Source: Paraburkholderia bonniea
GTDB lineage: Bacteria; Pseudomonadota; Gammaproteobacteria; Burkholderiales; Burkholderiaceae
Direction: 5' to 3'
Assembly (NCBI RefSeq): GCF_009455625.1
Contig: NZ_QPEQ01000001.1
Span: forward strand, 1,116,001-1,180,000
Length of the DNA stretch: 64,000 nucleotides
Shown: positions 47,664-55,009 of the stretch, in pieces
Position numbering within the stretch: the stretch's first letter is position 1
Layout: each line of letters begins with the position of its first letter
Translations under genes and position numbers: made by a program
Notes under the pieces: generated by a model
The model's database searches: none
What the model saw: the letters and a program-made list of their open reading frames with translations, nothing else
What the model was told of the DNA's origin: nothing

Positions 47664-47703
47664 GCCTGATAATTTATTCGGGGTGGATTTTTTCAGATCA
47701 GGC
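47664..47703. promoter_or_regulatory. Spaced inverted repeat GCCTGAT-N26-ATCAGGC
   Basis: Two perfect 7-base half-sites, identical in core to those of the palindrome at 47468, lie 42-81 bases upstream of the activator ATG. They may mediate autoregulation or looping. Confidence 0.5.
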
Positions 47704-47744
47704 GGATTATTCCTGCTATGTGTTGACGAGAGAGGACGTGAATA

Positions 47745-49139
47745 ATGGAACTCGCAACGCGGCAATTGATTTATGTCTCCCGCCATCCTTGTGCCGAACT
47801 GTATAACCGGTTTCATCAGCGCGGCTGGCAGGTTGAAGTGGCCGCTTCGGCGCGCGAGGCTAGCCGCGCCGCGCGCGACCGGGGCGCTACCGGTGGGCTG
47901 CTGGATCTGTCGAGCGCTTTTCCGGCCCATGAAATTGCGGCTTTCGAAGCGCCTCTCACGTTGCCGCATGTCGGTTGGGTGGCCACTGCCACGGCGGGCC
48001 AGCTTGGCGATAGCGGGCTACGGCGGCTGGTGCGCGACTACTGTTTCGATTACGTCACGGTGCCGTCTTCTGGCGAACGGATCGTCGATTCAGTGGGACA
48101 CGCATTTGGCATGGCAGTGCTGGCCGATCCGCTGGCCAGCCAAGGCCAGATGGCGCGGAGCGAAGGCGAAATGGTGGGCTCGTGCGAACCGATGCTGCAG
48201 TTGTTCCGGCTGATTCGCAAGGTTGCGCTGACCGATGCCCCGGTGTTTATCTCAGGTGAATCCGGCACTGGAAAAGAATTGACCGCAGTAGCGATTCACG
48301 AGCGCTCGATACGGCGGCAGGCACCGTTCGTGGCGATCAACTGCGGTGCGATTCCACCGCATCTGCTGCAGTCCGAATTGTTTGGCTACGAGCGTGGTGC
48401 GTTTACCGGCGCGAACCAGCGCAAGATCGGCCGGATTGAAGCGGCCCACGGCGGCACGTTGTTTCTCGATGAGATTGGCGATCTAGCGCTTGAAAGTCAG
48501 GCCAGCCTGTTGCGTTTTTTGCAGGAAAGCAAAGTGGAGCGGCTAGGTGGCCATGGCTCGGTTGATGTCGATGTGCGGATTATTTCTGCGACTCACGTCG
48601 ATTTGCAGGCGGCGATGAGAGACGGGCGTTTCCGGCCTGACCTGTATCACCGCCTGTGCGTGCTGCAGCTTGATGAGCCGCCGTTGCGCGCGCGGGGCAA
48701 GGATATCGAGTTGCTGGCGCGGCATATGCTCGAGCGTTTCAGGAAAGACACCAGCCGCCGCGTGCGCGGCTTTACCCCCGATGCGATTGCGGCGCTGCAT
48801 AACTACCCATGGCCTGGCAATGTCCGTGAGCTGATTAACCGCGTGCGGCGGGCGCTGGTGATGTCGGACACACGTGCGTTGAGCGCGGCCGATCTGGAAT
48901 TGGCTGATTACGTGGCGACGCAGCCAGTTTCGCTGGCCCAGGCGCGCGAAGCCGCCGAGCGGCAGGCGATTGAGCGTGCGCTGCTGCGGCATCGCGGACG
49001 CTTTAGCGAGGCCGCGTCCGAGCTGGGCATTTCGCGCGTGACGCTGTACCGGCTGCTGTGCGCGCATGGCATGCGCCAGGACGAGGGCGCACCGCCTGAG
49101 CTTCGTGATTTGCCGGCTGGCGTGGCGTTGCAGCTTTAG
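47745..49139 (+). CDS. Sigma-54-dependent activator, divergent from the amyloid operon
   Basis: The 464-residue enhancer-binding protein has an N-terminal VpsR-like pseudo-receiver (1-125, ending [10 protein letters not shown] and GHAFGMAVL). The AAA+ domain has Walker A GESGTGKE (171-178), GAFTGA (218-223) and Walker [12 protein letters not shown] (236-246). A Fis-type helix-turn-helix occupies 420-443. Over the AAA+ and DNA-binding parts it is nearly the same as the activator at 39387, so the two probably read the same or similar sites. GAGAGGA lies 9 bases before ATG 47745. The lack of a clear receiver aspartate suggests a ligand or partner rather than a kinase as input; VpsR and FleQ relatives respond to c-di-GMP. 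Confidence 0.9.
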   Translation: MELATRQLIYVSRHPCAELYNRFHQRGWQVEVAASAREASRAARDRGATGGLLDLSSAFPAHEIAAFEAPLTLPHVGWVATATAGQLGDSGLRRLVRDYCFDYVTVPSSGERIVDSVGHAFGMAVLADPLASQGQMARSEGEMVGSCEPMLQLFRLIRKVALTDAPVFISGESGTGKELTAVAIHERSIRRQAPFVAINCGAIPPHLLQSELFGYERGAFTGANQRKIGRIEAAHGGTLFLDEIGDLALESQASLLRFLQESKVERLGGHGSVDVDVRIISATHVDLQAAMRDGRFRPDLYHRLCVLQLDEPPLRARGKDIELLARHMLERFRKDTSRRVRGFTPDAIAALHNYPWPGNVRELINRVRRALVMSDTRALSAADLELADYVATQPVSLAQAREAAERQAIERALLRHRGRFSEAASELGISRVTLYRLLCAHGMRQDEGAPPELRDLPAGVALQL

Positions 49140-49474
49140 CGTCTGGTGTGGCTTGGCTTGGTGTAGTCGATGTGGCCCGGCTTGGCTTGGCTCGGTCCGG
49201 TGTGGTCCGGCTTGGCTCGACGCGGTCCGGTGTGGCTCGGTGCGGTCCGGTGTGGCTCGGTGCGGTCCGGCATGCGGCGGCCGGGTGGGCCGCGCTGCCC
49301 GGTGTGGCCCGTGGCGCTGGCAACCTGGCCGGAGGCCGTTGCACACTGCATGAGCACCACCCTGAACGGCCAAGCCCATGACCACCCCGGCGATGGGCTG
49401 CCTTGCTTGCTAGAATCGCGGATTGTTGTTCAATTGCCGCTGGCGCGGCTATGCGCCTGGCTGAAGGAATCCGC
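49140..49474. other. Region between the activator and thyA
   Basis: These 335 bases hold the tandem repeat at 49145-49270 and then the thyA leader. No gene is recognised; open frames through the repeat encode only repetitive low-complexity peptides. Confidence 0.6.
49145..49270. repeat. Degenerate 10/20-bp tandem repeat
   Basis: An imperfect 10-base unit of the type TGYGGYYCGG is repeated about 12 times; two exact 20-base copies (TGTGGCTCGGTGCGGTCCGG) lie at 49231-49250 and 49251-49270. The strand bias is strong, with G and T on the + strand. Confidence 0.85.
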
Positions 49475-50446
49475 ATGAAACAGTACCTCGACCTCGTTCG
49501 CACGATTCTTGAGACCGGCACCTGGCAGGAAAACCGCACTGGAATTCGCACCATCAGCATGCCAGGCGCGATGCTGCGCTTCGATCTGCAACAAGGCTTT
49601 CCGGCGGTAACCACAAAAAAACTCGCGTTTAAATCGGCTATTGGTGAGCTGGTCGGGTTTTTGCGCGCATCGCGCAGTGCGGCGGAGTTTCGCGCGCTGG
49701 GCTGCAAGGTGTGGGACGCCAACGCCAACGCTAATCCTCAGTGGCTGGCCAATCCATACCGTGCTGGCCCGGACGATCTCGGTGACGTATATGGCGTGCA
49801 ATGGCGTCAATGGCCCGCATACAAGGTGCTGGATGCCAGTGCCAGCGCCCAGCTGGCGGATGCCACCGCGCGCGGTTTCCAGTTCATCACTGAGTTTGAC
49901 GAAGGCGGCGAGCGCAAGGTCTTGCTCTATAAAGCGATCGACCAGTTGCGGCAATGCCTCGACACGATCATGCAAAACCCAGCCGACCGGCGCATTTTGT
50001 TTCATGCATGGAATCCGGCTGTGCTCGACCAGATCGCGTTGCCTGCCTGTCATTTGCTGTATCAGTTCCTGCCGAATGTGGCGCGGCGTGAGATCTCGCT
50101 ATGCCTTTACATTCGCAGCAACGACGTCGGGCTTGGCACGCCGTTCAACCTGACCGAAGGCGCGGCGTTGCTGCAACTGGTCGGACGCTTGACGGGCTAT
50201 ACCCCGCGCTGGTTCACGTATTTCATCGGCGACGCCCACATTTATGAAAACCAGCTTGAGATGTTGCAACAGCAATTGACGCGCGAGCCGTTTGACAGCC
50301 CGCGTTGCGTGATTGCCGAGCGGGTGCCGGATTACGCGCAAACCGGGGTGTACGAACCGCAATGGCTGGAGCAAATCGAACCGTCGGATTTCTCACTCAC
50401 CGGATACCAGCACCATGCGCCGCTGAGCGCGCCGATGGCGGTATGA
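49475..50446 (+). CDS. thyA: Thymidylate synthase
   Basis: Methylates dUMP to dTMP with methylene-tetrahydrofolate, producing the dihydrofolate that FolA recycles. The 323-residue protein has the catalytic cysteine in [10 protein letters not shown] (about residue 190), the N-terminal [14 protein letters not shown], and [22 protein letters not shown]. It carries an internal insertion of about 55 residues (about 80-150) relative to the 264-residue E. coli enzyme; longer ThyA forms are known. GAAGGAAT precedes ATG 49475. A strong terminator follows. Confidence 0.96.
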   Translation: MKQYLDLVRTILETGTWQENRTGIRTISMPGAMLRFDLQQGFPAVTTKKLAFKSAIGELVGFLRASRSAAEFRALGCKVWDANANANPQWLANPYRAGPDDLGDVYGVQWRQWPAYKVLDASASAQLADATARGFQFITEFDEGGERKVLLYKAIDQLRQCLDTIMQNPADRRILFHAWNPAVLDQIALPACHLLYQFLPNVARREISLCLYIRSNDVGLGTPFNLTEGAALLQLVGRLTGYTPRWFTYFIGDAHIYENQLEMLQQQLTREPFDSPRCVIAERVPDYAQTGVYEPQWLEQIEPSDFSLTGYQHHAPLSAPMAV

Positions 50447-50482
50447 ACTAGCGCGTGACGCGTTGCTGTGAGGCAGATCCAG

Positions 50483-50525
50483 AGCCCTCGCCATGCAGAT
50501 CAATCAGGCATGGCGAGGGCTTTTT
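50483..50525 (+). terminator. Rho-independent terminator after thyA
   Basis: A perfect 14-bp stem (50483-50496 with 50508-50521) with an 11-base loop is followed by T. Confidence 0.92.
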
Positions 50526-50656
50526 CATGGCTGGGCCCAGGTACGCTGATGTTGATGTTGTCTTCGTCATCGTGGCGCATTGCATTGCATTGCATCGCTT
50601 GCAGGCGCACTGGTTTTTTCACGTGGTTCACGTGCAGGTTCTTCAGGAGTTTTTTC

Positions 50657-50806
50657 ATGAAACAACGGATTGCGCTGGTGCTGCTCGCGTTGCTGTGCAG
50701 CGCCTGTGTGTCAGGGGGGAATGCGGCGAATTCGGGCCGCTCGGGCTCGAGTGGCATCACGATGTACGGCACGATCGACGAAGGCGTGACCTGGCGCAGC
50801 AAATAA
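50657..50806 (+). CDS. Small lipoprotein
   Basis: The 49-residue product has a lipoprotein signal (MKQRIALVLLALLCSAC, lipobox LCSAC, Cys17), a Gly/Ser-rich spacer and a last segment GSSGITMYGTIDEGVTW. That segment reads like the first strand of a Gram-negative trimeric porin (SVTLYGxxDxG). AGGAG lies 7 bases upstream of ATG 50657. It is either a genuine tiny lipoprotein or the 5' relic of a porin gene; the intact signal and ribosome-binding site favour the first. Confidence 0.7.
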   Translation: MKQRIALVLLALLCSACVSGGNAANSGRSGSSGITMYGTIDEGVTWRSK

Positions 50807-50927
50807 CGCGCGTGGCTGTGAACGCGCGTAGCGATGAGGTCTCGGCTGCCGCGTCTGGCTCCGCGCATGACTTTATAATCGGCCGCTTTTGTGAAATGAA
50901 GTCTGTCTGACTGGAGCTGGAATCAAC

Positions 50928-51428
50928 ATGAATCTTCCCACCATAGCGGCGCTGGACCGCTCCGCGACCACCTTTCGTTTTCTGGCTGAGCCTAGCTCGG
51001 TCAATTTTGGCGGCAAGGTGCATGGCGGCGCGCTGATGAAGTGGATCGACGAGACCGCCTATGCGTGCGCCGCAGTCTGGTCGGGGCGCTATTGCGTGAC
51101 CGTCAGCGTGGGCAATATCCGTTTTCGCCGTCCCATTCTGGTGGGCAATCTGGTCGAACTCCGAGCCCGTATCGTGACCACCGGGCGCACCAGCATGCAT
51201 ATCCATGTGTCGGTGCATGCGGGGGATCCCAAAGGCGGTGAGCTATTGCAAACCACCGACTGTCTCGTCGTGATGGTGGCGGTCAATGAGAATGGGCACC
51301 CGGTGCAAGTGCCTTCATTCGTGCCGGAAACCGATGAGCAAAAGAGCCTCGCCCGGTACGCGATGGATGTGAAGGCCGCACTCGATGCGATTGTTGAGTT
51401 GAAGCCTGAAGAAGTGGCGAAAGCGTAG
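50928..51428 (+). CDS. Acyl-CoA thioesterase, hotdog fold
   Basis: The 166-residue YciA/BACH-type thioesterase hydrolyses acyl-CoA. NFGGKVHGGALMKWIDETAY (about residues 24-43) has the hotdog helix with the expected acidic residue, and VTVSVGNIRFRRPILVGNLV and TGRTSMHIHVSV follow. It lies alone between the small lipoprotein and convergent argH. Substrate range is not predictable. Confidence 0.88.
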   Translation: MNLPTIAALDRSATTFRFLAEPSSVNFGGKVHGGALMKWIDETAYACAAVWSGRYCVTVSVGNIRFRRPILVGNLVELRARIVTTGRTSMHIHVSVHAGDPKGGELLQTTDCLVVMVAVNENGHPVQVPSFVPETDEQKSLARYAMDVKAALDAIVELKPEEVAKA

Positions 51429-51470
51429 GGGGTTTAAGTCACCCGGCAGGCGATGCTTCGCGGCCGGTGC

Positions 51471-51518
51471 AGCGCTGCTGGAGGCAATGTGCGTTCGCGC
51501 AATCGCTCCAGCAGCGCT
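51471..51518. terminator. Inverted repeat between the thioesterase gene and argH
   Basis: AGCGCTGCTGGAG (51471-51483) and CTCCAGCAGCGCT (51506-51518) pair perfectly over 13 bp with a 22-base loop, between convergent genes. T content after the stem is modest on either strand. Confidence 0.65.
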
Positions 51519-51523
51519 TTGTT

Positions 51524-52939
51524 TCACGCCTGGTGTGGCAGTGCCGCGCGTGCTGCGCGCGCGGCGGCCAGCACCTGCTCCGGGGCGGTGCCGCCCGGGT
51601 GGTTGCGGCTGGCCACTGAGCCTTCTAGCGTCAGATACTCAAACACATCCTCACCAATCAGATGCGCGACGTTCGGCAATTCAGCGCGCATTTGCTCCAG
51701 CGTCAAATCGGCCAGATCGCATTGACGGTCGACGCAAATCCGCACCGCTCGCGCCACGGCTTCGTGCGCATCACGAAACGCCAGTCCGCGCTTGACCAGA
51801 TAATCCGCCAGATCCGTCGCAGTCGAAAAACCTTGCAGCGCGGCTGAACGCATCGCGTCTGACTTGACTGTGATGCCTGATACCAGTTCGGCAAAAATCC
51901 GCAGCGTGTCGGTGACGGTATCGACCGTATCGAACAGCGGTTCCTTGTCTTCCTGGTTGTCCTTGTTGTAGGCCAGTGGCTGGCCTTTCATCAGCGTGAG
52001 CAGTGCCATCAAATGACCGTTGACCCGCCCGGTCTTGCCTCGCGCCAGTTCCGGCACGTCCGGATTTTTCTTCTGCGGCATGATCGACGAGCCGGTGCAA
52101 AAGCGGTCGGCCAGATCAATGAAGCCGACCCGCGGGCTCATCCACAACACCAGTTCTTCTGCCAGACGCGACACGTGTGTCATCACGAGCGCAGCGGCGG
52201 CGGTGAATTCGATGGCGAAATCCCGGTCCGACACCGCATCCAGCGAGTTCGCGCAGATCCCGTCAAAACCCAGCGTGCGTGCCACCGCTGCGCGGTCGAT
52301 GGGGTAGCTGGTGCCCGCTAGCGCTGCCGCGCCAAGCGGCAGGCGGTTCACCCGGGTGCGGCAGTCGCGCATGCGTTCAGCGTCGCGCGCGAACATCTCG
52401 ACGTAGGCCAGCAGATGGTGGCCAAAGGTCACTGGCTGTGCCACTTGCAAATGCGTGAAGCCCGGCATGATGGTCGCGGCGTGTTGTTCCGCGAGGTCGA
52501 TCAGCGCGGCGCGCAGTGCGTTGAGCAGTGCGCTGGTCTGGTCAATCTCGCCGCGCAGCCACAGGCGGATATCAGTGGCGACCTGGTCATTGCGCGAACG
52601 GCCGGTGTGCAGCCGCTTACCCGCATCGCCGATCAGTGCGGTCAGACGGGCCTCGATATTCAGATGAACGTCTTCTAAATCAAGCTGCCAGTCGAATTCG
52701 CCCCGTTCAATTTCGCCACGGATCTGCGCCATGCCTTGCTGGATCGCGGCGAGATCGGCCGCGCCGATGATGCCTTGGGCCGCGAGCATGGCGGCGTGCG
52801 CCAGCGAGCCTTCGATATCGACTAGCCCGAGGCGTTTGTCGAAGAACACCGACGACGTATAGCGTTTGACCAGATCGGACATCGGTTCGGAGAAACGGGC
52901 CGACCAGGCCTCGCCTTTTTTATGCAGTTGGGACGTCAT
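51524..52939 (-). CDS. argH: Argininosuccinate lyase
   Basis: Last step of arginine synthesis, splitting argininosuccinate to arginine and fumarate. The 471-residue protein has the fumarase-superfamily signature [19 protein letters not shown] (about residues 287-305) and [12 protein letters not shown] (about 112-123). Length and N-terminus ([16 protein letters not shown]) are as in Burkholderia ArgH. Confidence 0.97.
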   Translation of the reverse strand: MTSQLHKKGEAWSARFSEPMSDLVKRYTSSVFFDKRLGLVDIEGSLAHAAMLAAQGIIGAADLAAIQQGMAQIRGEIERGEFDWQLDLEDVHLNIEARLTALIGDAGKRLHTGRSRNDQVATDIRLWLRGEIDQTSALLNALRAALIDLAEQHAATIMPGFTHLQVAQPVTFGHHLLAYVEMFARDAERMRDCRTRVNRLPLGAAALAGTSYPIDRAAVARTLGFDGICANSLDAVSDRDFAIEFTAAAALVMTHVSRLAEELVLWMSPRVGFIDLADRFCTGSSIMPQKKNPDVPELARGKTGRVNGHLMALLTLMKGQPLAYNKDNQEDKEPLFDTVDTVTDTLRIFAELVSGITVKSDAMRSAALQGFSTATDLADYLVKRGLAFRDAHEAVARAVRICVDRQCDLADLTLEQMRAELPNVAHLIGEDVFEYLTLEGSVASRNHPGGTAPEQVLAAARAARAALPHQA

Positions 52940-53113
52940 GTTGTTGGGCCGTAAGCGTGCAGTGGAGGGGCTGGGCAGCAGACAAACGCCTCAGCCGGAT
53001 GGAAGGCGCGGATTTTACCATCGGGGCACAGCGCTGTTGAGGCCCGGAATGCGCTCGCTGGATGCCAGCCTGGGCGCTGGGCGGGCGTGCGGAAGTGATG
53101 AAGCTGCCGCGTG

Positions 53114-53914
53114 CTAGCGGCGCACCAGCAGCACCAGCTTCAGGTCTTCGCGCTGAGCGGGCTTGAAGGTGATCTGGTCATACACCAGCCGGCCGTGTTG
53201 CGGATGCTGGAATTCGCGCTGCCCCCCTTCGCGCTCGCCGACGTCTTGCGATGCCCAGAAGCGGGTAAACGCCTCACTGGTGCTGCTCAAGGTGTCGATC
53301 AGATTGCGCGTGGGGGCGTCGTTCAGATGGCGGATGGTGTCGGCGCGAAACTCCGCGACCAGACGCCGCGCTCGGGTATCCCAGTCGACGATCAGTTCGC
53401 GGGCAGCGGGCTCGGTGAAGGTGAAGCTCAGCAAGTTGCGGTTGTGCGTGCCATCAAGCCAGCCGACGAAGAGCGCGGCGGCGGCGGGATTCCACGCCAG
53501 CGCGTTCCATTGCCGGTCGAGCACATATGCCGGGGCGGCCACCAGTTGCACGGTTTCGAGCAGCGCGGCGGGGGCGTCGGTGGCGGCCGGGTCGGGCTCA
53601 GCCGGGTCGCGTTGTGCGGCGAGTTCGAACAGATAGGCGCGTTCGGCGCGCGAGAGTTGCAGCGCCACGGCGATCCGCGCCAGGGCATCGGCAGAGGCGG
53701 ATACCGGCCGGCCTTGTTCGATCCAGGTGTACCAGGTGGGACTGACGCCGCACAACTGCGCGACTTCTTCGCGGCGCAAGCCGGGCGTGCGGCGGCGCGG
53801 CCCGGGTGGCAGCCCAAGCGCTTGCGGCGAAAGCCGCTCGCGATGGGCCCGGATGAATTCGCCAAGCGCATGCGCGGGCGTGGTGGTGGCGGGAGCAGGG
53901 GGCGGGAGCGTCAT
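53114..53914 (-). CDS. XRE-family regulator with MmyB-like ligand domain
   Basis: The 266-residue protein has an N-terminal helix-turn-helix (RTPGLRREEVAQLCGVSPTW and WIEQGR, about residues 41-68) and a C-terminal MmyB-like PAS-fold domain (YVLDRQWNALAWNPAAAALF at about 131), a common architecture for small-molecule-sensing repressors. ATG 53914 is chosen; ATG 53923 adds three residues. A perfect 20-bp palindrome lies 40 bases upstream and overlaps a possible promoter, suggesting autoregulation. The divergent methyltransferase may be its target. Confidence 0.88.
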   Translation of the reverse strand: MTLPPPAPATTTPAHALGEFIRAHRERLSPQALGLPPGPRRRTPGLRREEVAQLCGVSPTWYTWIEQGRPVSASADALARIAVALQLSRAERAYLFELAAQRDPAEPDPAATDAPAALLETVQLVAAPAYVLDRQWNALAWNPAAAALFVGWLDGTHNRNLLSFTFTEPAARELIVDWDTRARRLVAEFRADTIRHLNDAPTRNLIDTLSSTSEAFTRFWASQDVGEREGGQREFQHPQHGRLVYDQITFKPAQREDLKLVLLVRR

Positions 53915-53953
53915 GAAGGGCACCGGGTGTTTTAGATACCAGAATAATCACTT

Positions 53954-53973
53954 GCCTTGTACCGGTACAAGGC
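53954..53973. promoter_or_regulatory. Perfect 20-bp palindrome, candidate XRE operator
   Basis: GCCTTGTACCGGTACAAGGC equals its reverse complement. On the minus strand TTGTAC inside it, a 17-base spacer and TTATTC form a plausible promoter for the XRE gene, so binding would block it. Confidence 0.72.
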
Positions 53974-54172
53974 GGGCTCTATTGTAGCGACTGGCCGCGC
54001 TTTAGCGTGGCCCGAGCGCACTGGTGCATGTGCCGTGCATGCGTGCTGCATGAGCGGCTGATACGGAGTTCATGCGTGGTTTCAGTTCATGCGGCTTGGG
54101 CCGTGCATCAAGTTCAGGGCCCGCTATGCGGCAATGCGGGCGATTACACAAGACAAGGAAAGAGGCGTTCCG

Positions 54173-54934
54173 ATGAAACATCACGATCAGGTGGCCGATG
54201 CGTTTGGCGCGACGGCCGCCGCTTATTTGACAAGCCAGGTCCATGCCACCGGTGCGGATTTGCGCACCCTGGCCGAGACGATTGCCGCAACGCCAGGCGC
54301 GGCGGTGCTGGACCTGGGATGTGGCGCGGGTCACGCGAGTTTTGCCGTGGCACCGCACGCGGCTTCCGTGGTGGCGTATGACATCGCTGCACCGATGCTG
54401 GCGACAGTCGCTGCCGCGGCGCTTGAGCGTGGCCTGGACAACATTCGCACCCAACAAGGGGCGGCAGAGGATTTGCCGTTTGCGGCGGCTGCATTCGACT
54501 GGGTGATTAGCCGGATGAGCGCGCATCACTGGCGCGACGTCGCGGCTGCGCTGGCGCAAGTGCGCAGGGTGCTTAAACCGGGCGGGCGGGTGCTGTTTGT
54601 CGATATCGCGGGCAATGACGACCCGCTGCTCGATACGCATTTGCAGGCGGTCGAGGTGTTGCGCGATGGCTCGCATATCCGCAATTACCACCCGGACGAA
54701 TGGCTCGCGTTGTTTGCGGGCGCGGGCTTTGAAGCGGTGGTGCGGGAGCGCTGGCGTTTGCCGCTCGAATTCGCCAGTTGGGTCGCGCGGATGCGCACTT
54801 CAGCGCCGCGTGTGGCGGCGATCCGTGCGCTGTGGGCCGAGGCCCCTGATGAAGTACGGCACTACTACGCGGTGCAGCAAGACGGCTCGTTCGAACTGGA
54901 TGTGTTGATGCTTGAAGCGCATTTGGGTGGGTAA
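54173..54934 (+). CDS. SAM-dependent class I methyltransferase
   Basis: The 253-residue Methyltransf_11/UbiE-like enzyme has motif I VLDLGCGAGHASF (about residues 45-57), motif II AEDLPFAAAAFDWVISRMS (about 99-117) and the post-motif LKPGGRVLFVDI (about 136-147). No dedicated substrate domain is seen, so the acceptor is unknown; similar proteins act on small molecules. ATG 54173 follows AAGGAAAGAGG; the longer frame is leader. It is divergent from the XRE regulator, which may control it. Confidence 0.88.
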   Translation: MKHHDQVADAFGATAAAYLTSQVHATGADLRTLAETIAATPGAAVLDLGCGAGHASFAVAPHAASVVAYDIAAPMLATVAAAALERGLDNIRTQQGAAEDLPFAAAAFDWVISRMSAHHWRDVAAALAQVRRVLKPGGRVLFVDIAGNDDPLLDTHLQAVEVLRDGSHIRNYHPDEWLALFAGAGFEAVVRERWRLPLEFASWVARMRTSAPRVAAIRALWAEAPDEVRHYYAVQQDGSFELDVLMLEAHLGG

Positions 54935-54935
54935 T

Positions 54936-54985
54936 AAACACACCGGCCACGCTTGGGATTCTGCGGCGCGTGGCCGGTGGTGTTT
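54936..54985. terminator. Hairpin between the methyltransferase gene and ppc
   Basis: AAACACACCGGCCACGC (54936-54952) pairs with GCGTGGCCGGTGGTGTTT (54968-54985) with one bulge. It lies between convergent genes and could terminate both, although the T run is short. Confidence 0.6.
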
Positions 54986-55009
54986 ATGGTGCTGTGGCTA
55001 TTAGCCCGG

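Larger units (their letters stand above)
47213..47744. other. AT-rich divergent control region
   Basis: These 532 bases lie between the amyloid operon and the divergent activator. They are clearly richer in A+T than the flanking genes and contain the sigma-54 promoter, a perfect palindrome at 47468 and distant CCTGAT half-sites at 47664-47703. A minus-strand frame (47499-47969) overlaps the activator and is not considered coding. Confidence 0.7.

Noticed and set aside
47499..47969. 156-residue minus-strand frame across the amyloid control region
   Set aside because: It overlaps the start of the divergent activator, has no signal, ribosome-binding site or family features, and runs through the regulatory palindromes.
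49145..49270. Tandem repeat as a CRISPR array or as a His/Pro/Thr-repeat protein gene
   Set aside because: No unique spacers are present, and the repetitive peptides in all frames lack a start signal; the repeat is DNA-level.
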